Positions 1-9,111 of a stretch of 64,000 bases of DNA are shown piece after piece. The DNA is from Bacillus sp. FJAT-26390 (lineage in GTDB: Bacteria; Bacillota; Bacilli; Paenibacillales; Paenibacillaceae). The notes beneath the pieces are model-generated. The model was not told where the DNA came from. It did not search any database and saw nothing but the letters and a program-made list of their open reading frames with translations. Both the position numbers and the translations under genes were made by a program. Numbering within the stretch: position 1 is the first letter of the stretch; every line of letters begins with the position of its first letter. Location of the stretch: assembly GCF_001682865.1 (NCBI RefSeq), contig NZ_MAQX01000001.1, positions 62,001 to 126,000 on the forward strand. The letters are read 5' to 3'.

Positions 1-132
1 GTAAAAGAAGGGGTGCTGCGCAATCATCGCGTACTGAATGACGGCTATATTCGGGATACGGTGATGTACAGCATTACGAATCAGGAATGGCCAGCGGTCA
101 AAGCAAAACTGGAGTCTTTTCTCTCCCAGTAG
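1..132 (+). CDS. GNAT-type acetyltransferase, C-terminal fragment (cut by window edge)
   Basis: An open frame enters from the left edge and stops with TAG at 130-132, giving the last 43 residues of a protein. The pattern (EGVLRNH..., GYIRDTVMYSI, then EW and a short basic/acidic tail) is typical of the C-terminus of RimJ/RimL-like GNAT acetyltransferases, which transfer an acetyl group from acetyl-CoA to an amine. The acetyl-CoA binding loop lies outside the window, so substrate and start cannot be judged. A strong terminator follows about 60 bp downstream, so this is probably the end of its transcript. Confidence 0.7.
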   Translation, partial: VKEGVLRNHRVLNDGYIRDTVMYSITNQEWPAVKAKLESFLSQ

Positions 133-189
133 CGATGCGGCAAGCGCCTTTCTTTTGCAGAGCAGCCTCGAATCCGTCTACGAAATAGG

Positions 190-219
190 AAAACCCGACC
201 TGCATAGGTCGGGTTTTTT
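190..219 (+). terminator. Rho-independent terminator, possibly bidirectional
   Basis: The arms AAACCCGACCT and AGGTCGGGTTT close a GCAT loop, and a run of T follows. The element lies between the end of the acetyltransferase gene and the end of the convergent NAD(P)-binding protein gene. The A-run on its left side means it could stop transcription from both directions. Confidence 0.85.
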
Positions 220-250
220 GAATGTTTTCGCTAGCCTAAGGCCATTTCAG

Positions 251-892
251 TTATTCAGCTTCGCCAACAAGCGTAAATCTTTGGTTAACATGCTGCGGCT
301 TTTCAATTTCATCCAAGACAGCGATCGCATAGTCAGCATAACTAACATAACTTTGACCCTTGCTATTTAAAATCACATGATCTAGTCCAAGCTTATAAGC
401 ACCCGTTCTTTTTCCTTCGGGGTCAAAAAATCCAGCAGGGCTAATATAAGTCCATGTAATCGAATCCGTATCTTGCAATTCCTCAAGTTGTTTCCCCGCA
501 TTAGAGGCAGTCGGATATACAAAGTCAGGGAACTCAGGCGTGTCCATTAGTTTTGTCGTTTTTTGCTCGTCGACAAACAGGCTTCCGGCTCCTCCCACAA
601 CGATTAATTTCGTATCCGGCGCATCTTTCAGCGCTTGGACCAGCGCTCTTCCGGATTCGATATAAAGATGCTCTTCTCCGTCCGGCGCTTTAAATGTGTT
701 TACTACAATATCGAATGCTTTAAGATCCGACGATGTAAGGTCAAAAATATCTTTCTCAAGAACGTTAACGTCTTTTTCTGTCATTTTTGCGGCATTTCTT
801 ACGATGGCAGTTACTTCATGTCCTCTATTTAGAGCTTCTTTCATGATCAGGCTTCCAACTTTGCCGTTTGCGCCGATGATTCCTATTTTCAT
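251..892 (-). CDS. NAD(P)-binding atypical short-chain dehydrogenase (NmrA/YwnB-like)
   Basis: The 213-residue protein opens with MKIGIIGANGKVGSLI, the glycine-rich loop of a Rossmann fold that binds NAD(P). It continues with features of the NAD(P)H-binding 'atypical SDR' family: a DI/D segment near residue 50, VVGGAGSL near 95, and TYISPAGFFDP near 150. The family includes NmrA-like redox sensors and flavin/biliverdin-reductase-like enzymes; the substrate is unknown. The ATG at 892 was chosen because GGAGG lies 8 bases upstream. An in-frame TTG at 907 overlaps that ribosome site and is unlikely. The gene is divergent from an HxlR regulator across a 143-bp gap with a perfect inverted repeat, so HxlR control is likely. 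Confidence 0.85.
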   Translation of the reverse strand: MKIGIIGANGKVGSLIMKEALNRGHEVTAIVRNAAKMTEKDVNVLEKDIFDLTSSDLKAFDIVVNTFKAPDGEEHLYIESGRALVQALKDAPDTKLIVVGGAGSLFVDEQKTTKLMDTPEFPDFVYPTASNAGKQLEELQDTDSITWTYISPAGFFDPEGKRTGAYKLGLDHVILNSKGQSYVSYADYAIAVLDEIEKPQHVNQRFTLVGEAE

Positions 893-979
893 TTTTATTT
901 CCTCCAATGGTTATTTGTAATTTGTATAATGAACCATGATCTTATATTATAATAGTAGCTGTATTTTTGTAAGTAGTCA

Positions 980-1006
980 TGTTTTTATAACATAGTCATA
1001 AAAACA
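980..1006. promoter_or_regulatory. Inverted repeat, putative HxlR operator
   Basis: TGTTTTTAT (980-988) and ATAAAAACA (998-1006) form a perfect 9-bp inverted repeat around a 9-base spacer. It sits between the divergent dehydrogenase and HxlR genes, just upstream of the HxlR Shine-Dalgarno sequence. HxlR proteins are dimeric winged helices that bind such repeats in divergent gaps. The assignment is inferred from position. Confidence 0.55.
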
Positions 1007-1035
1007 GAACCATTGGGAAGTAGGAGGGATTTATC

Positions 1036-1392
1036 ATGGCTCGAACTTCGTTTCAGGGTGAAATTCCCGTAGAGCAAATTGAGGTTTGCCCGGTTACGGA
1101 AACTCAAAATGTAATTGCAGGCAAATGGAAAATTATTATTCTTTGGCACTTGAGACAAACAAGGAGATTTGGTGAGCTGCAAAGATTGGTTCCTGGAATA
1201 TCCAAAGGAATACTGACCAATCAATTGAGGGAATTAGAAAAAGATCAAATGATTGCAAGGAAAGTGTTCCATGAGGTACCACCAAAAGTAGAATATTCGC
1301 TAACAAATGCAGGAAAAAGTTTTATACCCATATTAGAGAGTATGGGTGAGTGGGGCAAGAAATATGCAACAAGCAAAAAGAGCAATCGATAA
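1036..1392 (+). CDS. HxlR/MarR-like winged-helix transcriptional regulator
   Basis: This 118-residue protein is of usual HxlR size. CPVTETQNVIAGKWKIIILWHL (about residues 18-39) is the classic HxlR opening: a conserved Cys-Pro, then the GKWK helix. It is followed by RRFGELQRLVPGISKGILTNQLRELEKD, the recognition helix region, and a wing ending near EYSLTNAGKSF. Some HxlR members (YodB, HypR) sense quinones or oxidants through the N-terminal Cys, which is present here. AGGAGG lies 9 bases before the ATG. It is divergent from the NAD(P)-binding protein gene, which it most likely represses or activates. Confidence 0.9.
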   Translation: MARTSFQGEIPVEQIEVCPVTETQNVIAGKWKIIILWHLRQTRRFGELQRLVPGISKGILTNQLRELEKDQMIARKVFHEVPPKVEYSLTNAGKSFIPILESMGEWGKKYATSKKSNR

Positions 1393-1465
1393 GAAATATT
1401 TTGCTATCCGGTATGTTAAAATGATCTGAAACGGAGCAAGGAACCAAACGAGAAGAGGTGTAATA

Positions 1466-1864
1466 ATGGGTGCTTTGGGGTCTATGAATGTCGATGTTAT
1501 TACGTTGTTCGTTGAGGATCTGCAGGAATCAAAATCATTCTATCAACAGGTGTTCGGCCTTTCAGTCGTGTTTGAAGACGACAACTCTGCAGTATTCAAT
1601 TTCGGCAATATGAGCATTAATTTGCTTAAAGTGGCTGAGGCGTGGGGGCTAATCGATCCCGGGGCGGTCGCAAAACGTGAGGACGGGGCGCGTTTCCAGT
1701 TCACTATCCGTGTGGATGATGTGGATGCCGTCTGCACCGAACTGAATACACGGGGAGTCGCCATTCTAAACGGTCCGATGAACCGGCCTTGGGGAGTTCG
1801 AACGGTAAGCTTTGCTGATCCGAGCGGACATATTTGGGAGATCGCGCAGGAATTAAATAAGTAG
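1466..1864 (+). CDS. VOC (glyoxalase/bleomycin resistance) family protein
   Basis: The protein has 132 residues and one vicinal-oxygen-chelate module pair. VDVITLFVEDLQESKSFYQQVFGL is the first beta-alpha-beta unit; the second ends with VSFADPSGHIWEIAQ, whose Glu is a usual metal ligand. Such proteins are glyoxalases, dioxygenases or drug-binding resistance proteins, and length alone does not tell which. GAGGTG is 7 bases before the ATG. It follows the HxlR gene by 73 bp in the same direction and may share its transcript. A terminator comes 50 bp after the stop. Confidence 0.85.
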   Translation: MGALGSMNVDVITLFVEDLQESKSFYQQVFGLSVVFEDDNSAVFNFGNMSINLLKVAEAWGLIDPGAVAKREDGARFQFTIRVDDVDAVCTELNTRGVAILNGPMNRPWGVRTVSFADPSGHIWEIAQELNK

Positions 1865-1915
1865 AAAATAGTATTGTACCTCGGAAGTCTTTCTATCCAG
1901 CATCTTATAAACAAA

Positions 1916-1950
1916 ACGGCTTCGCCCCTACGGCGAAGCCGTCTTGCTTT
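1916..1950 (+). terminator. Rho-independent terminator
   Basis: ACGGCTTCGCC and GGCGAAGCCGT form an 11-bp GC-rich stem with a 5-base loop. A short mixed T tract (CTTGCTTT) follows. It ends the VOC gene transcript. Confidence 0.7.
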
Positions 1951-2109
1951 GCGCCAAAAGAAGCTTGCAGCCCAATATTTCGCGTGCTTTATTTCAATTT
2001 TCCCTTTTCTGTGAGATATAAAAACGAGAGATTGCGCTTCTTGACTTGCTTCTGATTCGGCTTGATAATAAGCGATATGTTTATACTACTTCCTTGAGGA
2101 TGGGTTTCA

Positions 2110-3918
2110 ATGGCGTTTCTTAGAAGATTATCCATTCGATCGCAGCTGCTGATTTTAGCCGTCTCGACCGTGCTTGTCATCCTTGTTATCGTGTACCATA
2201 CGTATTCGACGATGTCAGCAATGGTTACCCGCAACCATGAGGAATACGTGCAGCAGACGGTGTCTGAGATCAAGAGGAACGTTACCTCGAACAAAGACGT
2301 GCTCTTTCGTCTAATGCAAACGATTTCTTACAATGCGGACGTACAAACCTACCTTATCGAGCAGAACCCGATTACCCGTTTCGAAATGTTCAGAAAGCTG
2401 AATGTGATGATTTCCAACCAACGGGAGCTGAAGGACGGCATTTTGGACATCGTGATATCCGGCGACAACGGATTTTCGGTCGATATTAACGGGGGCAGCC
2501 CTTATGCCGCCGATCTGAAAAGCATGCTTCCCGGAAAGGTAAACGCTTACTATGCAGGCATGCAGCAATTTGGAACGCTGTACGGTTCAGCGACGGGACT
2601 TGTTTTTGCGACGACCATTTCTTACGTGCAGCAAGGCGAATCCTTTAACAAAAAGCTGGGAACGCTGTTTTTCATCGTGGACCCGAAGGCGCTGGTCGGA
2701 GAGAAGGATTACAACTCGAAGCAGACGAACACACAGATTTATTTGTTGGACCGCTCCAATAAGATTATAACGAGCAATACGTCGTCCGAGACCGGCGTCC
2801 AGGGTCCGGAGCTTAAGACGGAAGAAGCCGCTGGCGGCAACCAAAATGTGATATGGCAAGGGAAAAAGTATGTCTCCCAAACGGTTCGCATTCCCGATAT
2901 GGACGCCAGCATCGTCAGCGTCGCGCCAAAAGACGAGCTGTTAAGGGACTTGCTTGTGCTGCGGAGGCAGGAGCTGATCATTTTGGCTGTCGGCTTATTG
3001 ATCTTGGCGATCCCATTTACGGTCATCATCAACAATATTTTGCGGCCGCTCAAAAAAATGATTTTCTTCATGACCTCAGTTAGCCGCGAAGACAATCTGA
3101 AATTCAGCAAGCGCATCTCGCTGAAAGGTTATATGGAAATTAGCATGATGGCGGATGAATTCAACAGCATGCTGGATGAGATCGAAAGATTGTCCCATAA
3201 GCTGCTGGAGACGAATACGCGGCTTTACGGCACCGAGCTGGAGCGGCAGAAGTCGGAGCTTGCCTTTTTGCGAAGCCAGATCAATCCGCATTTCCTTTAC
3301 AACACGCTTGAGGTCATTACCGGCATCGCCGCGGTTGAAGGACAAGATAAAATAAAAAAAATGACCCGCTCGCTGTCCAGCATTTTCCGCTATAGCGTCA
3401 AAGGCGCGGAGGCTATTGAACTCGGACAGGAAATTCAAATGATCAAATCTTACGTTCAAATTCAACAAATCCGGTTCACCGACAGGTTCACCGTCCATTA
3501 TAGCTTTACGGATGAAGCATTGCGGCATATCGTTCCGAAAATGATTTTGCAGCCGTTAGTGGAAAACGCGGTATATCACGGCATCGAAACGACGCTGAGG
3601 CCATGCCGGCTGGAAATTGAAGGTTTCATAGACGAGGGCGGGGCGCTAATCGTGGACGTTAGGGATGACGGAGTCGGCATCGAAGCCGAGCGGCTGGAAG
3701 AAATCCGTCTTATGCTTAGCGAGCCGCGCTCCGGCTTCGACGATCCAGAGGGCTGGCAGAGCATCGGCCTTGTTAATGTCAACAACCGCATCCGCTTGAT
3801 GTTTGGCGAGGAATACGGGATGCGCATAGACAGCACTGACGGCCAAGGAACGCATATCCGGTTAAGGATCGGACAACGGAGGGATTACACAAATGTACAA
3901 AGTATTGATCGTGGATGA
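2110..3918 (+). CDS. Sensor histidine kinase, YesM (LytS-like) family
   Basis: This 602-residue membrane kinase has a first membrane segment at about residues 10-33, an extracellular sensor of about 250 residues and a second segment near 287-308. A HAMP-like linker, a His_kinase domain and an ATPase domain follow. The phospho-acceptor lies in SQINPHFLYNTLEVI and is His394. The ATPase carries the N box QPLVENAVYHGI and G box DDGVGI. In Paenibacillaceae, YesM kinases sense extracellular sugar, often with the solute-binding protein, and phosphorylate a YesN partner. The gene overlaps the response regulator by 26 bases, so the two are surely co-translated. The ABC transporter and glycosidases that follow are the expected targets. 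Confidence 0.93.
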   Translation: MAFLRRLSIRSQLLILAVSTVLVILVIVYHTYSTMSAMVTRNHEEYVQQTVSEIKRNVTSNKDVLFRLMQTISYNADVQTYLIEQNPITRFEMFRKLNVMISNQRELKDGILDIVISGDNGFSVDINGGSPYAADLKSMLPGKVNAYYAGMQQFGTLYGSATGLVFATTISYVQQGESFNKKLGTLFFIVDPKALVGEKDYNSKQTNTQIYLLDRSNKIITSNTSSETGVQGPELKTEEAAGGNQNVIWQGKKYVSQTVRIPDMDASIVSVAPKDELLRDLLVLRRQELIILAVGLLILAIPFTVIINNILRPLKKMIFFMTSVSREDNLKFSKRISLKGYMEISMMADEFNSMLDEIERLSHKLLETNTRLYGTELERQKSELAFLRSQINPHFLYNTLEVITGIAAVEGQDKIKKMTRSLSSIFRYSVKGAEAIELGQEIQMIKSYVQIQQIRFTDRFTVHYSFTDEALRHIVPKMILQPLVENAVYHGIETTLRPCRLEIEGFIDEGGALIVDVRDDGVGIEAERLEEIRLMLSEPRSGFDDPEGWQSIGLVNVNNRIRLMFGEEYGMRIDSTDGQGTHIRLRIGQRRDYTNVQSIDRG

Positions 3919-5314
3919 TGAGAGCTGGGTTATAGAGAGCCTAAAGGACTTGGTCAGCTGGGGGCAATACGGCTTCGAAGTCGTGGGCCAAGCCGCGAGC
4001 GGCGGCGAAGCGCTGGAATCGATTCGAGAGCTGAATCCCGATGTTGTGTTCACCGACATTCGAATGCCGGAGATGAATGGACTTGAGCTGATCAGGCGGG
4101 GTAAAACGATGGGGGGCGCCATTCGATTCGTCGTCGTGAGCGGCTACGCGGAGTTTGCTTACGCTCAGAAAGCGTTATCCTACGGGGCTGCCGCTTATTG
4201 CTTGAAGCCTTTCGACGAAATCGAGATCGGAGGCGTGCTCTTAAAGCTAAAGGAAACGCTGGACAACACTCGACCGATTCGAGAGGACATGATGCAGCTG
4301 CTTTTGGACGATTCGGGAGGGCGCAATCAGGAGAAGCTGCTTGGCATGCTGGAGGAGCAAGGCATTCTGAATTGGATCAAGCAGGGAATCGTTCCGGTCG
4401 TAGCGATCGGCCTGTCCGAACTTCCAATGCCCGCCGGCCGCGTCATTAAGCTTATTACCGGCACAGCCAAAACAGCCTATCTCATGAGTGAAGGGCAAGC
4501 GAAGGGATTGCTCGGCAAAGGAGCCGAGAACTGGCCGGAGGATCTGCTTGGAATAGGAATCGGAAATCCGCTAACGGACTGGAAGGATATTAGAAGCGCG
4601 ATTGAAGAAGCGGACATTGCTGCCTATCAGTGCTTCATAGCGGGCAAGCCGGGCGTGTACACGCTTCCGCTCACGAGAGATGCGGAGTTAAAAGCCTTGA
4701 TGGCAGAAATCCATACGGCGATCGGGAACAAAGACAGCAAGACTGTCCAGCTCAATCTGGACCGGATTGACGTTTTGTTCAGAGAAGGCGCCTTGACGAT
4801 CCGGCATGCGTTCGAGGTCTATAACCTGACGATCTCGTTTCTGTTTGATCTTGGAAGGAAAGAGACTATTCTCTACAGCTACGAACAGCTAGTGCGCATG
4901 TTTGCGAACGTAAGCAAGATGATTGCGGAGCTGAAAACGCTAGCTGACCAATATGTGCTGCAAATGTCGGCTCATGCGCCTGAATCTAAAAATCAGACCT
5001 TTAACCCCATTTTGCAGTACGTCACGGAAAACTACAGGCGCGATTTATCCTTGCAGGATCTAGCCAATCAGTTTTTTATGAATCCAAGCTATATTAGCCA
5101 GCTGTTCAAAAAAGAGGTTGGCGAGACGTTCACCGCCTACGTAGCAAGGCTGCGCGTCGCGCAAGCCTGCGAGCTGCTGGAGCGGGGCAACAGCACGGTA
5201 CAGGACATTGCGGAGAAAATCGGGTACCGCGATTATTTCTATTTTACGCGCTTATTCAAGAAACTGACGGGTCAGACGCCGACGCAATACCGCGAATCGC
5301 ATCACCGCGATTGA
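3893..5314 (+). CDS. Response regulator, YesN type, with AraC DNA-binding domain
   Basis: The protein has 473 residues. The receiver domain runs from about 1 to 120, with acidic residues in VDDESW, the phospho-acceptor Asp55 in VVFTDIRMPEMNG, and the Lys of CLKPFDE. A middle region of about 230 residues has no motif I recognise. Two AraC-type helix-turn-helix units close it (LQDLANQFFMNPSYISQLFKKEVG and VQDIAEKIGYRDYFYFTRLFKKLTG). It begins inside the kinase gene, behind GGAGG. It probably activates the downstream permease, binding-protein and glycosidase genes; tandem direct repeats 85 bp past its stop are a candidate site. Confidence 0.93.
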   Translation: MYKVLIVDDESWVIESLKDLVSWGQYGFEVVGQAASGGEALESIRELNPDVVFTDIRMPEMNGLELIRRGKTMGGAIRFVVVSGYAEFAYAQKALSYGAAAYCLKPFDEIEIGGVLLKLKETLDNTRPIREDMMQLLLDDSGGRNQEKLLGMLEEQGILNWIKQGIVPVVAIGLSELPMPAGRVIKLITGTAKTAYLMSEGQAKGLLGKGAENWPEDLLGIGIGNPLTDWKDIRSAIEEADIAAYQCFIAGKPGVYTLPLTRDAELKALMAEIHTAIGNKDSKTVQLNLDRIDVLFREGALTIRHAFEVYNLTISFLFDLGRKETILYSYEQLVRMFANVSKMIAELKTLADQYVLQMSAHAPESKNQTFNPILQYVTENYRRDLSLQDLANQFFMNPSYISQLFKKEVGETFTAYVARLRVAQACELLERGNSTVQDIAEKIGYRDYFYFTRLFKKLTGQTPTQYRESHHRD

Positions 5315-5352
5315 TACCATGCATTTATTTTAGATGTTTATGGATTTATTTT

Positions 5353-5385
5353 AGAAAACCTCCGTTCGGAGGTTTTCTTTTTTTT
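5353..5385 (+). terminator. Rho-independent terminator
   Basis: GAAAACCTCC and GGAGGTTTTC form a 10-bp stem with a GTTC loop, then a long T run. It separates the two-component genes from the transporter operon. Confidence 0.9.
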
Positions 5386-5400
5386 GTTAGCGATTTCATT

Positions 5401-5420
5401 TTCAATAGATTTCAATAAAT
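5401..5420 (+). promoter_or_regulatory. Tandem direct repeat, candidate site for the YesN-type regulator
   Basis: TTCAATAGAT (5401-5410) is followed at once by TTCAATAAAT (5411-5420), one mismatch in ten and one helical turn apart. AraC-type regulators commonly bind such same-face direct repeats upstream of a promoter. It lies about 80 bp before the first permease gene. Role inferred. Confidence 0.35.
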
Positions 5421-5498
5421 CCAGTGTATACCTGAGCAGGCGAAAGGAGCGGATAATAAAGGCTATCAAAAGAAGTTAACGCTTACAGGAGGGAAGTT

Positions 5499-6407
5499 AT
5501 GAGAACTGCGCTAAGGAAGGAAATTTACAAAAGCAAATATTTATACATTCTACTCCTTCCAACGTTGCTCTATTTCGTCATTTTTCAGTATTTGCCGATG
5601 TACGGTGTTCTGCTTGCCTTTAAGGATTACCACATTCGCGACGGCATACTGAACAGTCCATGGAACGGCTTGCAAAACTTTCAAGAGGTTATTGGGCAGA
5701 GCGATTTTTGGAGGGCCTTCTGGAATACGATCATCATCAGCGTAGGCCGCATCGCGCTGGAGTTTCCGGCGGCGATCATTCTGGCGCTATTGATCAATGA
5801 GGTATCGAGACAGAAGCTTAAAAAACTGTATCAAACGGTCTATACGTTTCCCCATTTTATTTCATGGGTAATTGTAAGCGGCATCATGTTCAATTTTCTA
5901 AGCAACGACGGGGTGCTTAACCAGATTCTTGCCTCTTTCGGAATGGAGAAAATGTCATTTCTAACGAATCCCGATTTTTTTAGGCCGATTGTGTTCCTTT
6001 CGAACATATGGAAGGAGATCGGCTGGAGCGCCATTATCTATCTGGCGGCGATTGCCGGAATCAATCCGGAGCTTTACGAAGCGGCTCACGTTGATGGAGC
6101 CAACCGGTTCCAGCAGCTTCGGGCGATTACATGGCCTTCCATTCGTGGTACGGCGGGGATTCTGCTTATACTGGCGGTCGGAAGCACGATGAACGGCGGC
6201 TTTGAGCAAATTTTCAACCTGTACAATGCGGCCGTATACAGTACGGGCGATATTATCGACACGTATGTGTACCGATCAACCTTTGCGGAAGGAAGCAGCT
6301 TTGGCGTATCGACGGCAGTTGGCCTGTTTAAAGCGATTCTAAACTTTGCTTTGCTGTACTCCGCGAACTTCTTCGTCAAAAAATTAGGGGAGGATGGTCT
6401 GGTTTAA
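5499..6407 (+). CDS. ABC transporter permease, LplB type (sugar import)
   Basis: The 302-residue inner-membrane protein has about six hydrophobic segments, starting with YLYILLLPTLLYFVIFQYLPMYGVLLAF. The EAA loop EAAHVDGANRFQQLRAITWP (near residues 192-211) contacts the ATPase. This is the LplB/YteP branch of the MalF family, which imports oligosaccharides together with an LplC partner and a lipoprotein. AGGAGG is 7 bases before the ATG. It overlaps the next permease gene (TAATG), showing translational coupling. No ATPase gene is nearby, so a shared MsmX-type ATPase elsewhere is expected. Confidence 0.93.
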   Translation: MRTALRKEIYKSKYLYILLLPTLLYFVIFQYLPMYGVLLAFKDYHIRDGILNSPWNGLQNFQEVIGQSDFWRAFWNTIIISVGRIALEFPAAIILALLINEVSRQKLKKLYQTVYTFPHFISWVIVSGIMFNFLSNDGVLNQILASFGMEKMSFLTNPDFFRPIVFLSNIWKEIGWSAIIYLAAIAGINPELYEAAHVDGANRFQQLRAITWPSIRGTAGILLILAVGSTMNGGFEQIFNLYNAAVYSTGDIIDTYVYRSTFAEGSSFGVSTAVGLFKAILNFALLYSANFFVKKLGEDGLV

Positions 6408-7330
6408 TGGATACGATCAAACAAACTAAGATGGAACCGCTGACGCCCTCCGTCAAAAAAAAGAAAAAATTCAGCATCGCAGATTTGATCATTCATTTGA
6501 TTCTTATTTTTCTGACCGTATGCACAATCTTTCCGTTCTACAACGTGCTGCTTATGTCATTCAGCAATTCGGTCGCTATTTCCAAGCAGGTCGTGTACTT
6601 GATTCCGACCACCTTCGATATATCGGCTTACAGCTATATTTTCAACGAACCGCGGTTTTTGAAGGCGTTTCTCGTGACGCTGTTTGTCACGGTCGTCGGA
6701 ACAAGCGTCAATCTGATCGTGACGTTAACCGGCTCCTATGCGCTTTCCAGAGGCAGCTTTCCGGGCCGCAAAATCGTCATGTCGGGCATCATTTTCACCA
6801 TGTTCTTCAACGGCGGGCTCATTCCGTTTTACCTGACGATGAAAAACCTGCATTTGATTAACAACCTGTTTGTCATGGTTCTTCCCGTTGCGGTCAACAC
6901 GTTTTATTTGATCATCTGTATCTCGTTTTTCCGGGGGCTGCCGGCCGGGCTCGAGGAGTCAGCCAAAATCGACGGCGCCAACGACATTCAAATTTTGTAC
7001 AAAATCGTCCTGCCGATTTCCATGCCGATGGTCGCGACCATTACGTTGTTTTATGCGGTGGACCGGTGGAATGAATGGTGGCACGGGGTGCTGTTCATGA
7101 CCGATATCAACCTGCTTCCGCTCCAAGCGCTGCTGCGGGAATTGTTGACCAATTACCAGCAGGTATTATCCAGTATTTCGACGAACATCATCGTTCAAAA
7201 TACGGGACTCCATCCTGAAATGCTCAAAATGGCCGTGCTGGTCGTGAGCGTACTGCCGATCGTGTGCTTGTACCCTTTCATACAAAAATATTTTGCGAAA
7301 GGCGTTATGATCGGCTCCATAAAAGGATAA
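6407..7330 (+). CDS. ABC transporter permease, LplC/YtcP type (sugar import)
   Basis: The 307-residue MalG-type permease has six predicted membrane segments, a lysine-rich cytoplasmic N-terminus (VKKKKKF), and an EAA loop EESAKIDGANDIQILYKIVLP at about residues 183-203. The C-terminal YFAKGVMIGSIKG is a hallmark of the LplC/YtcP group. Its ATG overlaps the stop of the LplB-like gene. With that partner it should form the membrane channel for the oligosaccharide delivered by the lipoprotein encoded next. Confidence 0.94.
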   Translation: MDTIKQTKMEPLTPSVKKKKKFSIADLIIHLILIFLTVCTIFPFYNVLLMSFSNSVAISKQVVYLIPTTFDISAYSYIFNEPRFLKAFLVTLFVTVVGTSVNLIVTLTGSYALSRGSFPGRKIVMSGIIFTMFFNGGLIPFYLTMKNLHLINNLFVMVLPVAVNTFYLIICISFFRGLPAGLEESAKIDGANDIQILYKIVLPISMPMVATITLFYAVDRWNEWWHGVLFMTDINLLPLQALLRELLTNYQQVLSSISTNIIVQNTGLHPEMLKMAVLVVSVLPIVCLYPFIQKYFAKGVMIGSIKG

Positions 7331-7382
7331 TAGAAGCAAAGCCGCTTTTATTATAGAATACCAACATAAGGGGACATGAGAA

Positions 7383-9023
7383 ATGAAAAGAATGAAGCTT
7401 TTTGCATCAATCGGTTTATCGGCAGTTCTCATTGCAACGATGCTTTCCGGTTGCGGAAGCAACAAGCCGGACGTTAATTCGTCCATTGCTCCTGCTGTAG
7501 ATGGGAACTCGGACAACCCGTATGCAGAGCATATGGATATCTCGCTTTCCTGGTGGGGCATTGGCGTCGGCTTCCAGCCTCATGACGAAGTGATGCAGAA
7601 GATCGAGAAAGATTTTAACGTCACACTGAAAGCGGTCGATATTGGCTGGGACAATTACAAAGAGAAATCCCAGGTATGGGCGGCTGCGGGACAATTGCCG
7701 GACATCATAACGCACAGCATTACAAGCGATACGCCAGCCGTATACAATGAGTGGGTGAGCCAAGAGCTGATCCATGCGTTGCCGGAGGATATGAGCAGCT
7801 ACCCGAATTTGAAAAAAGTGTTTGAAATCGACGGGGTAGACGGCATCAAAAGGGACGGCAAGCTGTACGCCATTCCTCGCATGACGTTCCCAACCGATGA
7901 TATGTGGGCGGTATGGGCCGTTGACGGTGCGGTATTCGTCCGCAAAGACTGGATGGAGAAGCTCGGCATCTCCGACCCGGAAAACTTCGATCAGTTCAAC
8001 GAAATGCTGAAAGCGTTTGTTTCGCAGGATCCGGACGGCAACAACAAGAACGATACGACCGGTATCGTGATGAATACGTTTGGCTACTTCAAAAACGTAT
8101 TTGCGGCAACCTTCCCTGAATTCGGCAACAAAGGCTGGTTGAAGGAAGACGGCAAGTGGATTCCGTTCTACGCTTCATCGAAAATGGACGAGGTGCTGCG
8201 CCAAGCTCGCACGCTTTACAAAGAAAAAGGTTTGGATCCAGACTTTGCCGTAGCCAAAGCCGGCGAAAGCAATCAAAAATTTTATCAGAACAAAGCAGGT
8301 GCGCTTGCCTTTACGACGAACAGTGTATACGGTGCATCCGGCGTGAAAGCAGAGTGGGAGAAAAACAATCCGGGCGAGAAATTTTTTGACCATGTTAAAA
8401 TTATGCACCCTTGGGCAGACGCAAACGGCGTGAAATACCGCAATGTCAACAGCGCATGGTGGTCGGAGAGCATGATCAACGCCGACGTCGACGACAAGAA
8501 GCTCGACCGCATTTTGCGGATTTACGATTGGCTTCTGTCCCCTGCAGGCAAGGAACTGTTTGACTACGGCATCGAAGGCAAAGACTTCACAAAAGACAGC
8601 GCAGGCAAAGTGACGATTACCCGTCCAAAAGACGGCGACCAATTCATCGACTTGAAAAAGTATTATCCTTCAATGGATATCATTTCCCAGCTTGCTGCAT
8701 GGCGTAACGCTGCCATTCTTGAAGACAATGACGCCAACAGAGCCGCATTCGGCGACGAGTCGGTCCAATTTGTTCAAGACGAGCTGAAATGGATGAAGGA
8801 CAATACAGAGCCGATTCCGACCGCGTTCGAAATCGCAACGATGAGCACGCCAGCCAAAGACAAGCTGTCGGCAATCAAATTCGATGATGACTTCACGCGC
8901 GTCATTCTAAGCAATGACGATCCGGTTAAGATGTGGAAAGAGGTTTTGAAAGGCTATGACGGCAAAGGGCTTCAGCAAGCAATTGAAGAAGTTACGGCCG
9001 AAATGGCAAAATTCAATAAGTAA
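7383..9023 (+). CDS. Extracellular solute-binding lipoprotein of the sugar ABC transporter
   Basis: The protein has 546 residues. The signal peptide ends in the lipobox LSGC, with lipidated Cys24 followed by GSNKP. The mature part has the fold features of family-1 sugar-binding proteins of the LplA type (WAAAGQLPDII near 100, then YAIPRM and W-rich segments). It captures the substrate outside the cell and hands it to the two permeases encoded just upstream. Its gene follows them by 52 bp with AAGGGG before the ATG. Two-component YesMN systems in this order usually respond to the same ligand. Confidence 0.92.
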   Translation: MKRMKLFASIGLSAVLIATMLSGCGSNKPDVNSSIAPAVDGNSDNPYAEHMDISLSWWGIGVGFQPHDEVMQKIEKDFNVTLKAVDIGWDNYKEKSQVWAAAGQLPDIITHSITSDTPAVYNEWVSQELIHALPEDMSSYPNLKKVFEIDGVDGIKRDGKLYAIPRMTFPTDDMWAVWAVDGAVFVRKDWMEKLGISDPENFDQFNEMLKAFVSQDPDGNNKNDTTGIVMNTFGYFKNVFAATFPEFGNKGWLKEDGKWIPFYASSKMDEVLRQARTLYKEKGLDPDFAVAKAGESNQKFYQNKAGALAFTTNSVYGASGVKAEWEKNNPGEKFFDHVKIMHPWADANGVKYRNVNSAWWSESMINADVDDKKLDRILRIYDWLLSPAGKELFDYGIEGKDFTKDSAGKVTITRPKDGDQFIDLKKYYPSMDIISQLAAWRNAAILEDNDANRAAFGDESVQFVQDELKWMKDNTEPIPTAFEIATMSTPAKDKLSAIKFDDDFTRVILSNDDPVKMWKEVLKGYDGKGLQQAIEEVTAEMAKFNK

Positions 9024-9111
9024 GAATGAGTCTAAAAACCGTATAACGGATGCTCCGCCAGCAATTGGGCGGAGCTTTCCGTGTATCGTGGGAGAGGGGA
9101 AGCTATAGCTT

